A stretch of 64,000 bases of DNA from contig NZ_JAHESE010000030.1 of NCBI RefSeq assembly GCF_018598175.1, positions 1 through 64,000 on the forward strand, given 5' to 3'. Both the position numbers and the translations under genes were made by a program. The notes below the pieces were generated by a model. The model worked only from the letters and a program-made list of their open reading frames with translations, was not told where the DNA came from and did no database searches. Each line of letters opens with the position of its first letter. The first letter of the stretch is position 1. Of the stretch, positions 17,260 through 25,973 are shown piece by piece. The stretch comes from Dawidia cretensis. GTDB lineage: Bacteria > Bacteroidota > Bacteroidia > Cytophagales > Cyclobacteriaceae.

Positions 17260-18486
17260 CTAGCCATCCTCTCCGTCGCCCGGAGCGTCGTGATGTTGCT
17301 GAACCCGAAGAGACAGGTCAATTTCTACAAATGACCCCTGCCCTACCACAGCCGTTCGAGCATTGGGCGCGTCAATCCCGGTCGTGGCAGAGCCCCTGGA
17401 AGTCGGGACACCTACCCTAGCGCCGGTCTCCGGCTGACGTGGAGCCTGTATATCGTTAGCCATATTGTTTTCCGGTGGCAGCAACGCCTCGGCTTTTGCC
17501 TGATCCTCAGAACACGCTGCAGACTCAACAAGCTGATTCGCCGACGCAGAACGCCAGCCATACGTGCACGCTGTCACAGACCGCACGGATACCGTAGGCT
17601 GCTTCTCCCCGTCACCCCTAACCGCTTCTACCGTCGTTACCTTCACAGGTTGTTTGTCATTCAAACTTCCTCCTTCCGGACGTCCTGCCACGGCAATAAC
17701 TTTCGCGACGCCGGCCCGTTTCACATCTTTCACCACATCATCTTCCATCGGCGAACCATACCGTACACCCACCGTCAGCATCAGGCTATACGAATCATCC
17801 GCCGGCACCTGGTCGGTGAGTGCAATTTCCAGCGATGTTGCAGGCGATCCCTTCAAGGCCGGAAACCACGGCGAGGATACGCTCTGGGGCGCAAACATGC
17901 CTGTATACCACGCGGAAGGTTTATAGGCACGTTCTCCAGGGTCAAACGTGAAGTCCGGTACAATGCCCAGGCTGACGTCGATGCAGAACCGTGCATGTCT
18001 GTTATTGGGATGAAAGTTGATGTCGCGCAGCAAAGCCGGTATATTCACGCGAGCCGACAACGTCTTACGATCCAGCACATAGGTAATGGGCGTACGGAGC
18101 ACCGAGTCGAACATTGTATTTTTATTCAGCTGAAAGCCTGCCAGCAAGTCGGGATGCTTCGATAACATAATAGCGCGTTGACCCAATTCGCCGACTCCAT
18201 CCTGTTTCTGCACGATCTTGAGCGCTTTATTAATAAAGCCGCTAAAGTTGTAGTCGGATAAGACCCGCACGGGGTGCATCATAAAGCGCACCTCTTTACC
18301 CATCTTCGAGCATCCGCCAAATTCACTCATATAGAGTCGCGGCACTTTAAAAGTGGGTGAATTTTTGACGTACTCCTTCGGCGCCCCGCCTTTTTGCCGC
18401 ACGACGATCTTGTCTACGCCGCGCATCTTGTAAAAGCTAAGGTTACCGAGGCTACCCGTAATGTTAAGTTCTTCTAAAAAGGCCAT
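17260..18486 (-). CDS. Conserved Bacteroidota protein of unknown function
   Basis: A 408-residue protein with no signal peptide. The N-terminus (ITGSLGNLSFYKMRGVDKIVV, RQKGGAPKEYVKNSPTF, NSEFGG-like SEFGGCSKMGK) matches a recurring Bacteroidota hypothetical family whose function I do not know. Residues 1-270 look folded. The last 130 residues are low-complexity, rich in Pro, Ala, Gly and charged residues (DIQAPRQPETGARVGVPTSRG), and probably disordered. The long tail may be specific to this genome. Confidence 0.6.
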   Translation of the reverse strand: MAFLEELNITGSLGNLSFYKMRGVDKIVVRQKGGAPKEYVKNSPTFKVPRLYMSEFGGCSKMGKEVRFMMHPVRVLSDYNFSGFINKALKIVQKQDGVGELGQRAIMLSKHPDLLAGFQLNKNTMFDSVLRTPITYVLDRKTLSARVNIPALLRDINFHPNNRHARFCIDVSLGIVPDFTFDPGERAYKPSAWYTGMFAPQSVSSPWFPALKGSPATSLEIALTDQVPADDSYSLMLTVGVRYGSPMEDDVVKDVKRAGVAKVIAVAGRPEGGSLNDKQPVKVTTVEAVRGDGEKQPTVSVRSVTACTYGWRSASANQLVESAACSEDQAKAEALLPPENNMANDIQAPRQPETGARVGVPTSRGSATTGIDAPNARTAVVGQGSFVEIDLSLRVQQHHDAPGDGEDG

Positions 18487-18880
18487 AGGTTACTCTTGGT
18501 TAATAAAACGATTGGTTTTTAAAACGGTCGCGAGAGGTAAAACTATTTCCGCGTACAATATAGAGAGTGTCAGCCAAAAGACTATCAATTGTACATATAT
18601 ACTTTTTAATTTTTCAACCGGACCATCAAATGACCCATACGTATAAAGATCACGGTCATGAGTGGTGTATAAATGGCTTAAAATTATGTTATCAGTGGGA
18701 TATCCTCTCGATTGGCCGGCTATTGAATGACTACTGAAAGAGTTGTGCACATAAATTTGTGGATAGCTGTATGGAATGTTTACAACTGATGGTATACTCG
18801 TGAGGATTGGGGAAATTGTTGATCGTTAAATACCGGTATATACAGGATCACCGTACGTTGTACTTAAAAAAAAGGACAAA
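18487..18880. other. AT-rich intergenic region
   Basis: About 390 bases, visibly more AT-rich than the neighbours. A minus-strand frame at 18490-18750 could encode 86 residues ending in a hydrophobic stretch. It has no motif and poor composition, so it is not called. The region presumably holds the promoter of the 18486 gene. No convincing TAnnTTTG box or operator was seen. Confidence 0.4.
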
Positions 18881-19053
18881 CTATTGGGTTAGGGCGTCGC
18901 GGATGACTTGCTGGCGCACGTGTAAACGCCAGGCGTTAGCGCAGGTGTGGCACTTGCAATAGTCCCGATCTTATCGCGGTGTTGCTGAAAATAGTAGCGC
19001 ACATACTTCAACGGTGCGTCTATTGACGACCAGCGCCCGTTACAGCGCTTTGG
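18881..19053 (-). pseudogene. Frameshifted remnant of a small Cys-rich protein gene
   Basis: Right after the stop of the neighbouring gene, the same frame encodes RCNGRWSSIDAPLKYVRYYF then QQHRDKIG. Restoring one G in the GGG run of ATCGGGACT lets it continue as DYCKCHTCANAWRLHVRQQ and VIRDALTQ, then stop at 18883-18881. The CxC and HxxC cluster looks like a small zinc-binding motif. No start codon remains. It is best read as the 3' end of a decayed gene. The family is not recognised. Confidence 0.4.
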
Positions 19054-20538
19054 TTAATGGGAAAAACGGCGCATGACGTACTGATCCTTACTTTTCAGGT
19101 AATAGCCCAGCACATAATAATTCCCCTTCTTGAATACGGTTTCGGCTACGCTCTTGTCGCCCAGCGTGCGCGAAAAGTCGGCCATTTCTTCAAAGCCTGT
19201 TTTCTGAAGGTTGCCGTCTTTATGGGTATAGTCAGCGGGGTGCAGGAGTGTTTTGAAATAAACCGACCTGGAGGCCTTCGAAGATACAAATCCAGAGTAT
19301 GTGGGATAGTACGATACAGGCAACGTCACTACCCCTCCGGGCGTCATGATGCTGCCCCCACCCATCGGCATAGGCATAACGGCGCCGCTACCTTTGCTCT
19401 CTGCCTGATAGCTGCCGATTGCCAGTTCCACACCGGCCGCGGTGGTATAGACAGAGAGTCCGCCTTTACCTTTGGAAAGTTTGCGCAGGAACTGCCGCGC
19501 GGTATTCAGCTCCTTTTCCTTTTCGTTCTTGCCCAATGTCTTCACTTGCAGGAACGGCGTATTCATGAATGCAATTTTTTCTTCTGTATCCTGAATCCGA
19601 TACTCCTGGAGCATCTCACCTTTTGCCAGACTGGTGAGGCGTACCACCATCTCTCCCGGACAGCCTTTCATTTGATATAAGACATTGTTGTGAATGTACG
19701 ATGCCGACGACGCATTTAGCGCGGCACCACAGTGGATCTTTCCCTGATCATAGTATTTCAAGGCCTCCTGGTAGGTATTGAGATCAATGGTAATAACCCA
19801 TGTCTGATACAATTCGTTATCGAGGGTAATGATCAGTTGATGGTCCAGTGTGTAGAGCTTGTTGACCTGCGAGGTCAGCTCGATGTCGTTGGGCACCTCG
19901 TGGTCAATGGCCGTTAACATTGTTTGCGGCTGCGCGCGGAACACGTCGTCCAGGCGGTCTTTTCCTTTCGTTGGCATGAACGCCGAGCCGGTAAAGTCGT
20001 AGGTATGCACCTCGTATTGACCCGCCGGCGTGACGCCGTACAAATTCAATTTAGAGGTACCCTTGACGGTGGTGAACATATAGAGTTTTCCACGGTATCC
20101 GATGGCGCCGATAAACCGCTCTTTCTCCAGGGGGAGGTTGAGCGTGTGTTGCTGCACCTCCCGTCGGGTATAGTCGAAGGTCAATGTCGAAAAATCGCGG
20201 TGGTCCCTGGAGGTAAGATACAGGGTATATACCCCATTGCCCTGGCTTGCACCCAATATGCGATGCATCGCGGGGCCGCTGCCCTGCTTTTCGGCATGAA
20301 GCGTATCGCTGAGCTTCAACGACTTGTTAAAAAGAAGGCCCTGGACGGAGCTCCGATCGATCAGAAAAAGGGACAGGCTGCTGTCGGCCTCGTTTTGCAC
20401 CGGAAACGCCTCCCGATCCTGCCACTTCCAAACCGAACGCTTCATGTGAATGGACTCCTCGAAGAGAACGGCTTGGGCGTATGTTGCCTGCAACGTGACG
20501 ACGATACAAAATAAGATAACCACCAGGGTTGGTTTCAT
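19054..20538 (-). CDS. Secreted protein of unknown function
   Basis: A 494-residue exported protein with a signal peptide (MKPTLVVILFCIVVTLQATYAQ). The body is beta-rich, with repeated short strands (GVYTLYLTSRDHRDFSTLTF, RGKLYMFTTVKGTSKLNLY, QLIITLDNELYQTWVITIDL), suggesting a propeller-like fold. A Gly/Met/Pro-rich loop (SGAVMPMPMGGGSIM) lies near residue 390. No enzyme motif was recognised. It starts 7 bases after the stop of the upstream gene, so the two are probably cotranscribed. Confidence 0.6.
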   Translation of the reverse strand: MKPTLVVILFCIVVTLQATYAQAVLFEESIHMKRSVWKWQDREAFPVQNEADSSLSLFLIDRSSVQGLLFNKSLKLSDTLHAEKQGSGPAMHRILGASQGNGVYTLYLTSRDHRDFSTLTFDYTRREVQQHTLNLPLEKERFIGAIGYRGKLYMFTTVKGTSKLNLYGVTPAGQYEVHTYDFTGSAFMPTKGKDRLDDVFRAQPQTMLTAIDHEVPNDIELTSQVNKLYTLDHQLIITLDNELYQTWVITIDLNTYQEALKYYDQGKIHCGAALNASSASYIHNNVLYQMKGCPGEMVVRLTSLAKGEMLQEYRIQDTEEKIAFMNTPFLQVKTLGKNEKEKELNTARQFLRKLSKGKGGLSVYTTAAGVELAIGSYQAESKGSGAVMPMPMGGGSIMTPGGVVTLPVSYYPTYSGFVSSKASRSVYFKTLLHPADYTHKDGNLQKTGFEEMADFSRTLGDKSVAETVFKKGNYYVLGYYLKSKDQYVMRRFSH

Positions 20539-20545
20539 GTAGGTA

Positions 20546-22618
20546 TTATTTTATCCAGACAGTTTGTGTAAAGGCGCCATTGGCGGCAACGTCCCACGCC
20601 TCCAGCCGCACCCACTTTCTGCCGGTGAGATCAACGGACTTGCTGATGGTTTGTTGCCCAAAACTACGCGTATCATTCAATACAATCCGCTCGCGATAAA
20701 CCTTCGCGCCATCGCCGGAGACGATCTCTGCATAGTGCATCGGGAATGTCCAGGTTAGCTTGAATGTAATATTCGATTTGCGGCCCGTGACGGTAATCTC
20801 TTCGCCCGTGCTCTTTCCGTCGACGGTAAATTCGGGGATCAGTACTTCGCCTGTGGATGAAAAGAACTTGCCTTGATCGAGTGCATCCACCACGGGTTGC
20901 CAGCCGGTTTTATACTCCGGCAGCTTGTCAAGCTTTAGGTAGTTAACGTTCATGTGCGCGTACATCTCGTTCTCCGGCTCGATTGTAAACAGGTCTGCTT
21001 CTGCCAGTACCTTCTTGCGGTCGCCCCAGTTGTTCATGTCGTCCATGAGATCGAGTACACGCTTGCCGAGGTTGGGAAGGGAGAGATCGGCGGGCATCGC
21101 TTTCCAGGCGGCTCCCAGGAAGTGCTTATCTTTAAAGAACGGCGCTGCCTTATACTTGTCCGGGTATCCCGTGGAGCCTTTGGTGCGCGGATGCGCGGTC
21201 CACGCCAGGCCTTTTTCATTTTTTAACAATTCCAGCATTTCGGTTTCGTTCGCAATGCGATATACTTTGCCGTAGCCGGGCTCGTCTGTGACGAAGGGCA
21301 TTCCTTCTTTCCGGGACATAATCCAGTATACGGGCTTCGGGAACATCTGCAGCCAGTGCCCGCCGAGGAATTCGTTCGGCTCTTCTCCGGGCAGCAACAG
21401 AAATTCTTTTGTCGACAGCCGCTCGCATTGTTGGAACAACGCCCGCAGCTCTTTCAAGCGAAGACTGTCCGGACCTTTGGGATGGGCGGTGTAGTGAAAC
21501 TCGCCGAGGTGGACGATGTCGACACCGGTGCGTTTAAAGACCTCGACAAAGGTTGGCGATTCAGGAATGGGTTTGTTCGCGAGGACCACCTTCATGATAA
21601 ACTCATTGTGGAAATGGCTTGCCATGGTTTTGTATCCGGGCAGCGCCACGTAGCGGTCGTTGTTGGTAAATTTCTTGACTTCTGTCAGGGCCGACGACGC
21701 GTTTCCGCTGCTGAGCAGTACGAAGAAGTTCAGCCGTTGCTTCGTGCCCGGCGGGGCATTGAACCAGGGCACAAACCGCCGGTCACCGAATAAGTCCTGC
21801 CGGATGCCAATGCCGTAACCATTGACCAGGCGGCGGTAGTGATTCCCGGCCCAGGCAAACTTCAGGTTAAAGGCTTCGTCCAGCGGATAGAAATATTGGT
21901 GCGGCGCCGGAAATACGGCCAGGCTTCCCTGACTGTTCTCACCGATGATGGTTCGGTACTTCACCTTTAAGAGCGTAGCGGTATCGTTGGGGCTGGCCTT
22001 CATGGACTTCATTTGCTCGTCCACGTCGCTCCACCCGATCTTCTCCCAGGCGGTCTTTGATACCAGTCCGGCGTCGTACAGGATGGCCGTGGAGTCTATT
22101 TCCGTCGACATCACGGCGGCGATGTTCATCAGGGGACTTCCGTTGTACAACGTGACCTCCAGCGTGCCCGTGAACCCGGGTGCTTTTAGAGAACCAATGC
22201 TGATAACCGTTCTTGCTCCGGTAGTGCTCACGGCGGCGGAAAGCTTATTGAGCTCGATGTCGTACGAACGGAAAGGCTTGTTGGGGACTTTATCGAAGAA
22301 GATGTTCCAGCCATTCTGCGACACGAGGTCCCGCTTGCCGACGGTCAACAGAAATGCTGCGTCGAGGCCGGTAGCGATAGCGTGGTTTTTGCCTCCCTCC
22401 TGCAGCTCGATGCTCTTGAAGACGGGTTGCCCGGCCGACAGATCAACAATGAGCTTGCCTGTCTTCTTTTCACCCGTGGGCCACAACACTGTCAGCAGGT
22501 CGCCGTTGGCGGTTGCCGATGCGCCGTTTTTCCTGTTGAAGCCTTTCAGGTCTACGCTTACTTGCGCGTGCAGTGCCGTGCCAAAAAGAACCAGTAGCAA
22601 AAGAAGTTTGTATCGCAT
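20546..22618 (-). CDS. Large secreted protein, PHP/CehA-like region possible
   Basis: A 690-residue exported protein. ATG 22618 gives a clear signal peptide (MRYKLLLLLVLFGTALHAQ); the frame extends further to 22696 without such a peptide. Residues 1-330 are beta-rich (carbohydrate-binding-like). The middle contains VDIVHLGEFHYTAHPKGPD, EFLLLPGEEPNEFLGGHW and GLAWTAHPRTKGSTGYPD. These His/Asp/Glu clusters recall PHP-type metallohydrolases such as CehA. The C-terminal 100 residues look like an Ig-like domain ending with a strand pattern. Family assignment is tentative. It is followed after 7 bases by the next secreted-protein gene. Confidence 0.5.
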   Translation of the reverse strand: MRYKLLLLLVLFGTALHAQVSVDLKGFNRKNGASATANGDLLTVLWPTGEKKTGKLIVDLSAGQPVFKSIELQEGGKNHAIATGLDAAFLLTVGKRDLVSQNGWNIFFDKVPNKPFRSYDIELNKLSAAVSTTGARTVISIGSLKAPGFTGTLEVTLYNGSPLMNIAAVMSTEIDSTAILYDAGLVSKTAWEKIGWSDVDEQMKSMKASPNDTATLLKVKYRTIIGENSQGSLAVFPAPHQYFYPLDEAFNLKFAWAGNHYRRLVNGYGIGIRQDLFGDRRFVPWFNAPPGTKQRLNFFVLLSSGNASSALTEVKKFTNNDRYVALPGYKTMASHFHNEFIMKVVLANKPIPESPTFVEVFKRTGVDIVHLGEFHYTAHPKGPDSLRLKELRALFQQCERLSTKEFLLLPGEEPNEFLGGHWLQMFPKPVYWIMSRKEGMPFVTDEPGYGKVYRIANETEMLELLKNEKGLAWTAHPRTKGSTGYPDKYKAAPFFKDKHFLGAAWKAMPADLSLPNLGKRVLDLMDDMNNWGDRKKVLAEADLFTIEPENEMYAHMNVNYLKLDKLPEYKTGWQPVVDALDQGKFFSSTGEVLIPEFTVDGKSTGEEITVTGRKSNITFKLTWTFPMHYAEIVSGDGAKVYRERIVLNDTRSFGQQTISKSVDLTGRKWVRLEAWDVAANGAFTQTVWIK

Positions 22619-22877
22619 AGTTATTACATTGATGTATTGTTGCTCGCCGCCCTGGGTGTCATTTTTTCTTTCCGGCCGGAGGTTGTAAGATCGCAAAAAA
22701 AATTAAAAACTGGATGGATTGCTCGTTAGCATTTAAATTGTTTTCAATGTTTGTATTTGTTTATACCGTTTATATAATGTGTCTTGCGTCTGTCCGGTTC
22801 TCTGTCCAGTAAACATCATCGTCCGGTGTTCTGCATAGTGTCTCGCAAACATGCGTTCCACGTGGATACAACCAGGG

Positions 22878-23672
22878 CTAGTACAACGCCTGTAGCGTTC
22901 CACCGTCCGCGCGAACCGACGCGCCGTTAATAGCGGCAGCCAACGGGCTGGAGAGGTACACCGCGACATTTGCTATTTCTTCCGGTGTGATAAAGCGCTG
23001 CAGTAATCCATTGGGATTCGTATGCTGAATGATGGCGGCTTTCATCTGATCGGCAGCGATGTTTTGTGCCTTTGCGAGCTGCTCCACCGTCTGCGCCACG
23101 CCGTCGGAATACGTAGGGCCGCCCAGAATCGAATTGACCGTCACCGCAGTGCCTTTCGTCAGCTTGGAGAGCCCGCTGCTGAGTGAGAGCATGGCTGTTT
23201 TGGTTACGCCGTAGTGAATCATGTCGGCCGGAACATTCACGCCGGACTCGCTGCTGATAAATAGAATTCTGCCCCAGCCTTTCTTCAGCATAGCCGGAAA
23301 TAACGCCCGCGATACCCGCACACCGCTCATGAGATTGACTTCGAGGATATTCGCCCAGGTGGCATCGTCGATATCGCCGAAGGGTTTTAGCTCGAAGATG
23401 CCCACGTTGTTTACCAGTATATCGACGGGGGGAAGTTGCTTCAGCAGCGCTTCTACTTCATGGGGCCTGGCAAAGTCAGCCGCTATGCCCGAGACCTGTG
23501 CACCGGGAACAGCGTCGCGGAGACGTTGCACCGCTTGTTGCGTTTTAGCTTCCGCTCTGCCATTGATGATGACCGTTGCGCCTTCTTCCGCCAGTCTCCG
23601 GGCAATGGCAAATCCAATACCTTGTGTCGACCCGCTGATGAAGGCCGTCTGCTGCTTGAGTTGTAAATCCAT
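22878..23672 (-). CDS. SDR family oxidoreductase, TetR-regulated
   Basis: A 264-residue SDR. The cofactor motif is GSTQGIG (residues 14-20), followed by NNVG (in place of the usual NNAG) at about residues 89-92, a catalytic Ser in FISSESG and YGVTK at about 155-159. The end is INGASVRADGGTLQALY. It is predicted to be a cytoplasmic NAD(P)-dependent dehydrogenase or reductase; the substrate is not inferable. It lies downstream of a tetR gene on the same strand. A TetR-type operator (23692-23713) sits 20 bases before its start. Confidence 0.9.
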   Translation of the reverse strand: MDLQLKQQTAFISGSTQGIGFAIARRLAEEGATVIINGRAEAKTQQAVQRLRDAVPGAQVSGIAADFARPHEVEALLKQLPPVDILVNNVGIFELKPFGDIDDATWANILEVNLMSGVRVSRALFPAMLKKGWGRILFISSESGVNVPADMIHYGVTKTAMLSLSSGLSKLTKGTAVTVNSILGGPTYSDGVAQTVEQLAKAQNIAADQMKAAIIQHTNPNGLLQRFITPEEIANVAVYLSSPLAAAINGASVRADGGTLQALY

Positions 23673-23691
23673 AGATGATTGATTAGACTAC

Positions 23692-23713
23692 TTTTGTATC
23701 GTTCATTACAAAA
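23692..23713. promoter_or_regulatory. TetR operator copy 1 (SDR promoter)
   Basis: TTTTGTATCGTTC then ATTACAAAA forms an imperfect inverted repeat with arms TTTTGTA/TACAAAA. Its left 13 bases are identical to the site before the tetR gene at 24313-24334. The location, between tetR and the SDR and 20 bases upstream of the SDR ATG, fits a repressor site. Confidence 0.75.
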
Positions 23714-23728
23714 TTCATTAAAAAAATA

Positions 23729-24310
23729 TCAGCTGATCACTGATAGTTGAAGATTGATAAGCTCTTCGAGGCCTTTTTTGCTGGGGTACATGCGCCGGCT
23801 GACGTTTAAGCCATTCCACAGCGTGATCAGATACCGTCCCAGCAGCTCGGGCTCGGTCTTATTTTTTATGATACCCTGCTCCTGTCCTTGCCGGATCGCT
23901 GCCGTGAACATGGCTTCGACTTCTTTTAATATTGTTACTGCTTCCTTCTCGAGGTCTTCGTCGAGAAAGGTCATTTCTACGACGGTGTTGGAGATGATAC
24001 AGCCCCGCAGGTGGGTGTCGCGATCGGCTTTGGCAATGCTACAGAAGAAGTTTTTGATCTCGTCGATGGGTGAATCGCTTGTCTTCAGCTTGTTTTTAAA
24101 CGCCTGGAATGCCTGCCGGCGTTGTTGAATGGCCTTGCTGAATAGCTCTTTCTTTCCTCCTTTGAAGGCGTTGTAGAAACTACCGCTGCCCATGTTGGTA
24201 GCGGTTAGCAAATCATCCAGCGAGGTCGCAGCGAACCCTTTCTCCCAGAATACGCGCTGGGCTTTTTCTAAAACCTGACCATGATCCAATGTAGAAGGCC
24301 TGCCGCGCAT
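23729..24310 (-). CDS. TetR/AcrR family transcriptional regulator
   Basis: A 193-residue repressor. It begins MRGRPSTLDHGQVLEKAQRVFWEKGFAATSL, with an HTH in SLDDLLTATNMGSGSFYNAF, typical of TetR_N. The C-terminal domain contains GCIISNTVVEM, the AcrR/TetR_C-like pattern seen in regulators of electrophile-responsive reductases. It is followed on the same strand by an SDR gene. Matching inverted repeats precede both genes, implying autoregulation and control of the SDR. Confidence 0.92.
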   Translation of the reverse strand: MRGRPSTLDHGQVLEKAQRVFWEKGFAATSLDDLLTATNMGSGSFYNAFKGGKKELFSKAIQQRRQAFQAFKNKLKTSDSPIDEIKNFFCSIAKADRDTHLRGCIISNTVVEMTFLDEDLEKEAVTILKEVEAMFTAAIRQGQEQGIIKNKTEPELLGRYLITLWNGLNVSRRMYPSKKGLEELINLQLSVIS

Positions 24311-24312
24311 AT

Positions 24313-24337
24313 TTTTGTATCGTTCGACACAAAATTA
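24313..24337. promoter_or_regulatory. TetR operator copy 2 overlapping a TAnnTTTG box
   Basis: The inverted repeat TTGTATCG-TT-CGACACAA lies within 24313-24334, with one mismatch between arms. It shares TTTTGTATCGTTC with the SDR site at 23692. On the minus strand, bases 24337-24330 read TAATTTTG, a match to the Bacteroidota -7 element TAnnTTTG. It lies 20-27 bases before the tetR start and overlaps the operator. Confidence 0.78.
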
Positions 24338-24387
24338 AAAATCCGGCCTGACTTTACAATACCGGGTGTGAATTAAAAGAAGGTGTC

Positions 24388-25020
24388 TTAGTTCTTATTC
24401 TTCAGCGTATTCATATCCGCTTCGATCTGTTGCAGAATATCGGTCACGTCATTACTCCGGATGAGCGTCGGCCTGCCGTAAAGAATAGAAGAAGCATGCG
24501 GCACAATCAGGCTGTCGCTTTTGGGCATGGCCTTTCCCATGCCTTTCATGTAGGCGGGCACGTATTTTACGGAGGGACGTTTTGATAGCACGAACGCTAC
24601 GCCTGGTTTCAGCGGTTGCTGTACTTCCGCCTCTCCGCGTGTTCCTTCGGGAAAAAGAATCAGCGAGTATCCTTCGTCGAGCGCTTTTATCATGGTATGG
24701 ATCGGATCATTTTCGGGATTTTCTTTATCCCGTTTGCGTTGTATGAGCAGCGTGTTGATAAAGTAGTTGCTGAGTTTCGCTTTCGTCTTTGTCTTTCCGA
24801 AATGGTCCGCGGCCGCTACCGGTTTTACTTTTCCGATCAGCTTCCAGGGTAGCGATGCCAGGATGGTCATGGTATCCAGGTGGCTATTGTGGTTGGCTAC
24901 GATAATAAACTGTTTCTCATGCAACAGGAATTTGCAACGATCAAAACGGACACCGACAAAAAAACGAAGGAATACCCACCCGACGACGCTGTGCGTAAAC
25001 CACAAAATAACCCGCTGCAT
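24388..25020 (-). CDS. 1-acyl-sn-glycerol-3-phosphate acyltransferase (PlsC-like)
   Basis: A 210-residue acyltransferase. Motif I NHNSHLD is at residues 43-49 (catalytic His44 and Asp49), and motif III FPEGTRGE is at 123-130. An N-terminal hydrophobic helix anchors it to the membrane. It would acylate a lysophosphatidate-type acceptor to phosphatidate. It is the third gene of a tight operon: its ATG overlaps the CdsA stop by one base (TGATG). Context says it makes the phosphatidate consumed by the upstream CdsA. It is most likely a second, specialised copy, because the usual housekeeping neighbours are absent. Confidence 0.88.
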   Translation of the reverse strand: MQRVILWFTHSVVGWVFLRFFVGVRFDRCKFLLHEKQFIIVANHNSHLDTMTILASLPWKLIGKVKPVAAADHFGKTKTKAKLSNYFINTLLIQRKRDKENPENDPIHTMIKALDEGYSLILFPEGTRGEAEVQQPLKPGVAFVLSKRPSVKYVPAYMKGMGKAMPKSDSLIVPHASSILYGRPTLIRSNDVTDILQQIEADMNTLKNKN

Positions 25021-25973
25021 CAGTACGCGATATAGTAGATGAGATGAAAAAATACCGGTGTGGTATAGGCCAGTGAATCGATGCGATCCAGGATGCCGCC
25101 ATGGCCCGGTATGGTGGCCCCCATGTCTTTGATGCCAATGTCTCTTTTTACAGACGACATCACCACGTCCCCGACAAATCCCGACACGGCGATCATGAAG
25201 CTCACAAAGAGCACCTGGAGATCGGACAGCGGTGTGAGAAAGCCGAGGCCATAGCCAATCAGGGTCGTGCTGATCACCCCACCGATAAAACCTTCCCAGG
25301 TCTTATTGGGGCTGACCTTGGGAATGATCTTGTGCCGCCCCAGCAATTTACCCCAGGTAAACTGCATGACGTCGTTAATCTCCGTCAGGAACACCAGGAA
25401 AAGCAACAGTCCGCGCCCACCGCTGGTAAACCCCGGCAGGTCCGGTAACGACAAGAGATACGCCATGTGGCTCAGGCCGAATACGGTGAGCATCAAGATC
25501 CAATGTAACGACGACATCGACTTGATGATCCCTACCGTGTCTCCTTTCAGCACCATGCGCATCGGCAGGCACAGAAACATGACGACCGGAATAAAAATGA
25601 TGAATGCCCCATACCATCCGGTATAGGCCAGGTAGTATTGAACCGGTATCGATACGTATGCCCAAAAGATGGCGCGGCGGTCGGATTCGCGGAACCCCAG
25701 CACCGAGTATAATTCGCGGAATGCAATGAAGGACAGCATGGCCATTGCCACGTAGGATACCGTGGTGTTGATCAATACCGCGGCCAGTACCAGGGAAGCC
25801 ATGATCCACCAGGAGCGCGTTCGGGATTTGAGCTCCGACAGATTTGCTTGCGGCTTGATCTTGCCGATGATAAAAAACAGTGATGAGGCAAAGATCAGGA
25901 TCCCGAAGATCAGGATCACCACCATCATTAGATCCCGTTGTTCCGGCAAATCGAGGTGAAAAAATTTGTTCAT
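25020..25973 (-). CDS. Phosphatidate cytidylyltransferase (CdsA family)
   Basis: A 317-residue polytopic membrane enzyme with about eight helices. It carries the C-terminal CDS signature GDVVMSSVKRDIGIKDMG followed by PGHGGILDRIDS, complete with the conserved Lys, Asp and Arg positions. It converts phosphatidate plus CTP to CDP-diacylglycerol. Its ATG overlaps the upstream CDP-alcohol phosphotransferase stop by 4 bases, and its stop overlaps plsC. The three-gene block resembles the E. coli ynbA-ynbB pair with an added acyltransferase. It is longer than minimal CdsA, consistent with the YnbB-like branch. Confidence 0.9.
   Translation of the reverse strand: MNKFFHLDLPEQRDLMMVVILIFGILIFASSLFFIIGKIKPQANLSELKSRTRSWWIMASLVLAAVLINTTVSYVAMAMLSFIAFRELYSVLGFRESDRRAIFWAYVSIPVQYYLAYTGWYGAFIIFIPVVMFLCLPMRMVLKGDTVGIIKSMSSLHWILMLTVFGLSHMAYLLSLPDLPGFTSGGRGLLLFLVFLTEINDVMQFTWGKLLGRHKIIPKVSPNKTWEGFIGGVISTTLIGYGLGFLTPLSDLQVLFVSFMIAVSGFVGDVVMSSVKRDIGIKDMGATIPGHGGILDRIDSLAYTTPVFFHLIYYIAY

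Noticed and set aside
18490-18750. Minus-strand frame of 86 codons with a hydrophobic end
   Set aside because: AT-rich DNA, no ribosome site or motif, and probable promoter region of the next gene. Too weak to call.
19057-20514. Plus-strand frames of 196-207 codons
   Set aside because: They are antisense to the secreted protein gene at 19054-20538, which has a clear signal peptide and start.
21945-22688. Plus-strand frame of 247 codons
   Set aside because: Antisense to the 20546-22618 gene; composition rich in Ser/Pro/Arg, typical of a shadow frame.
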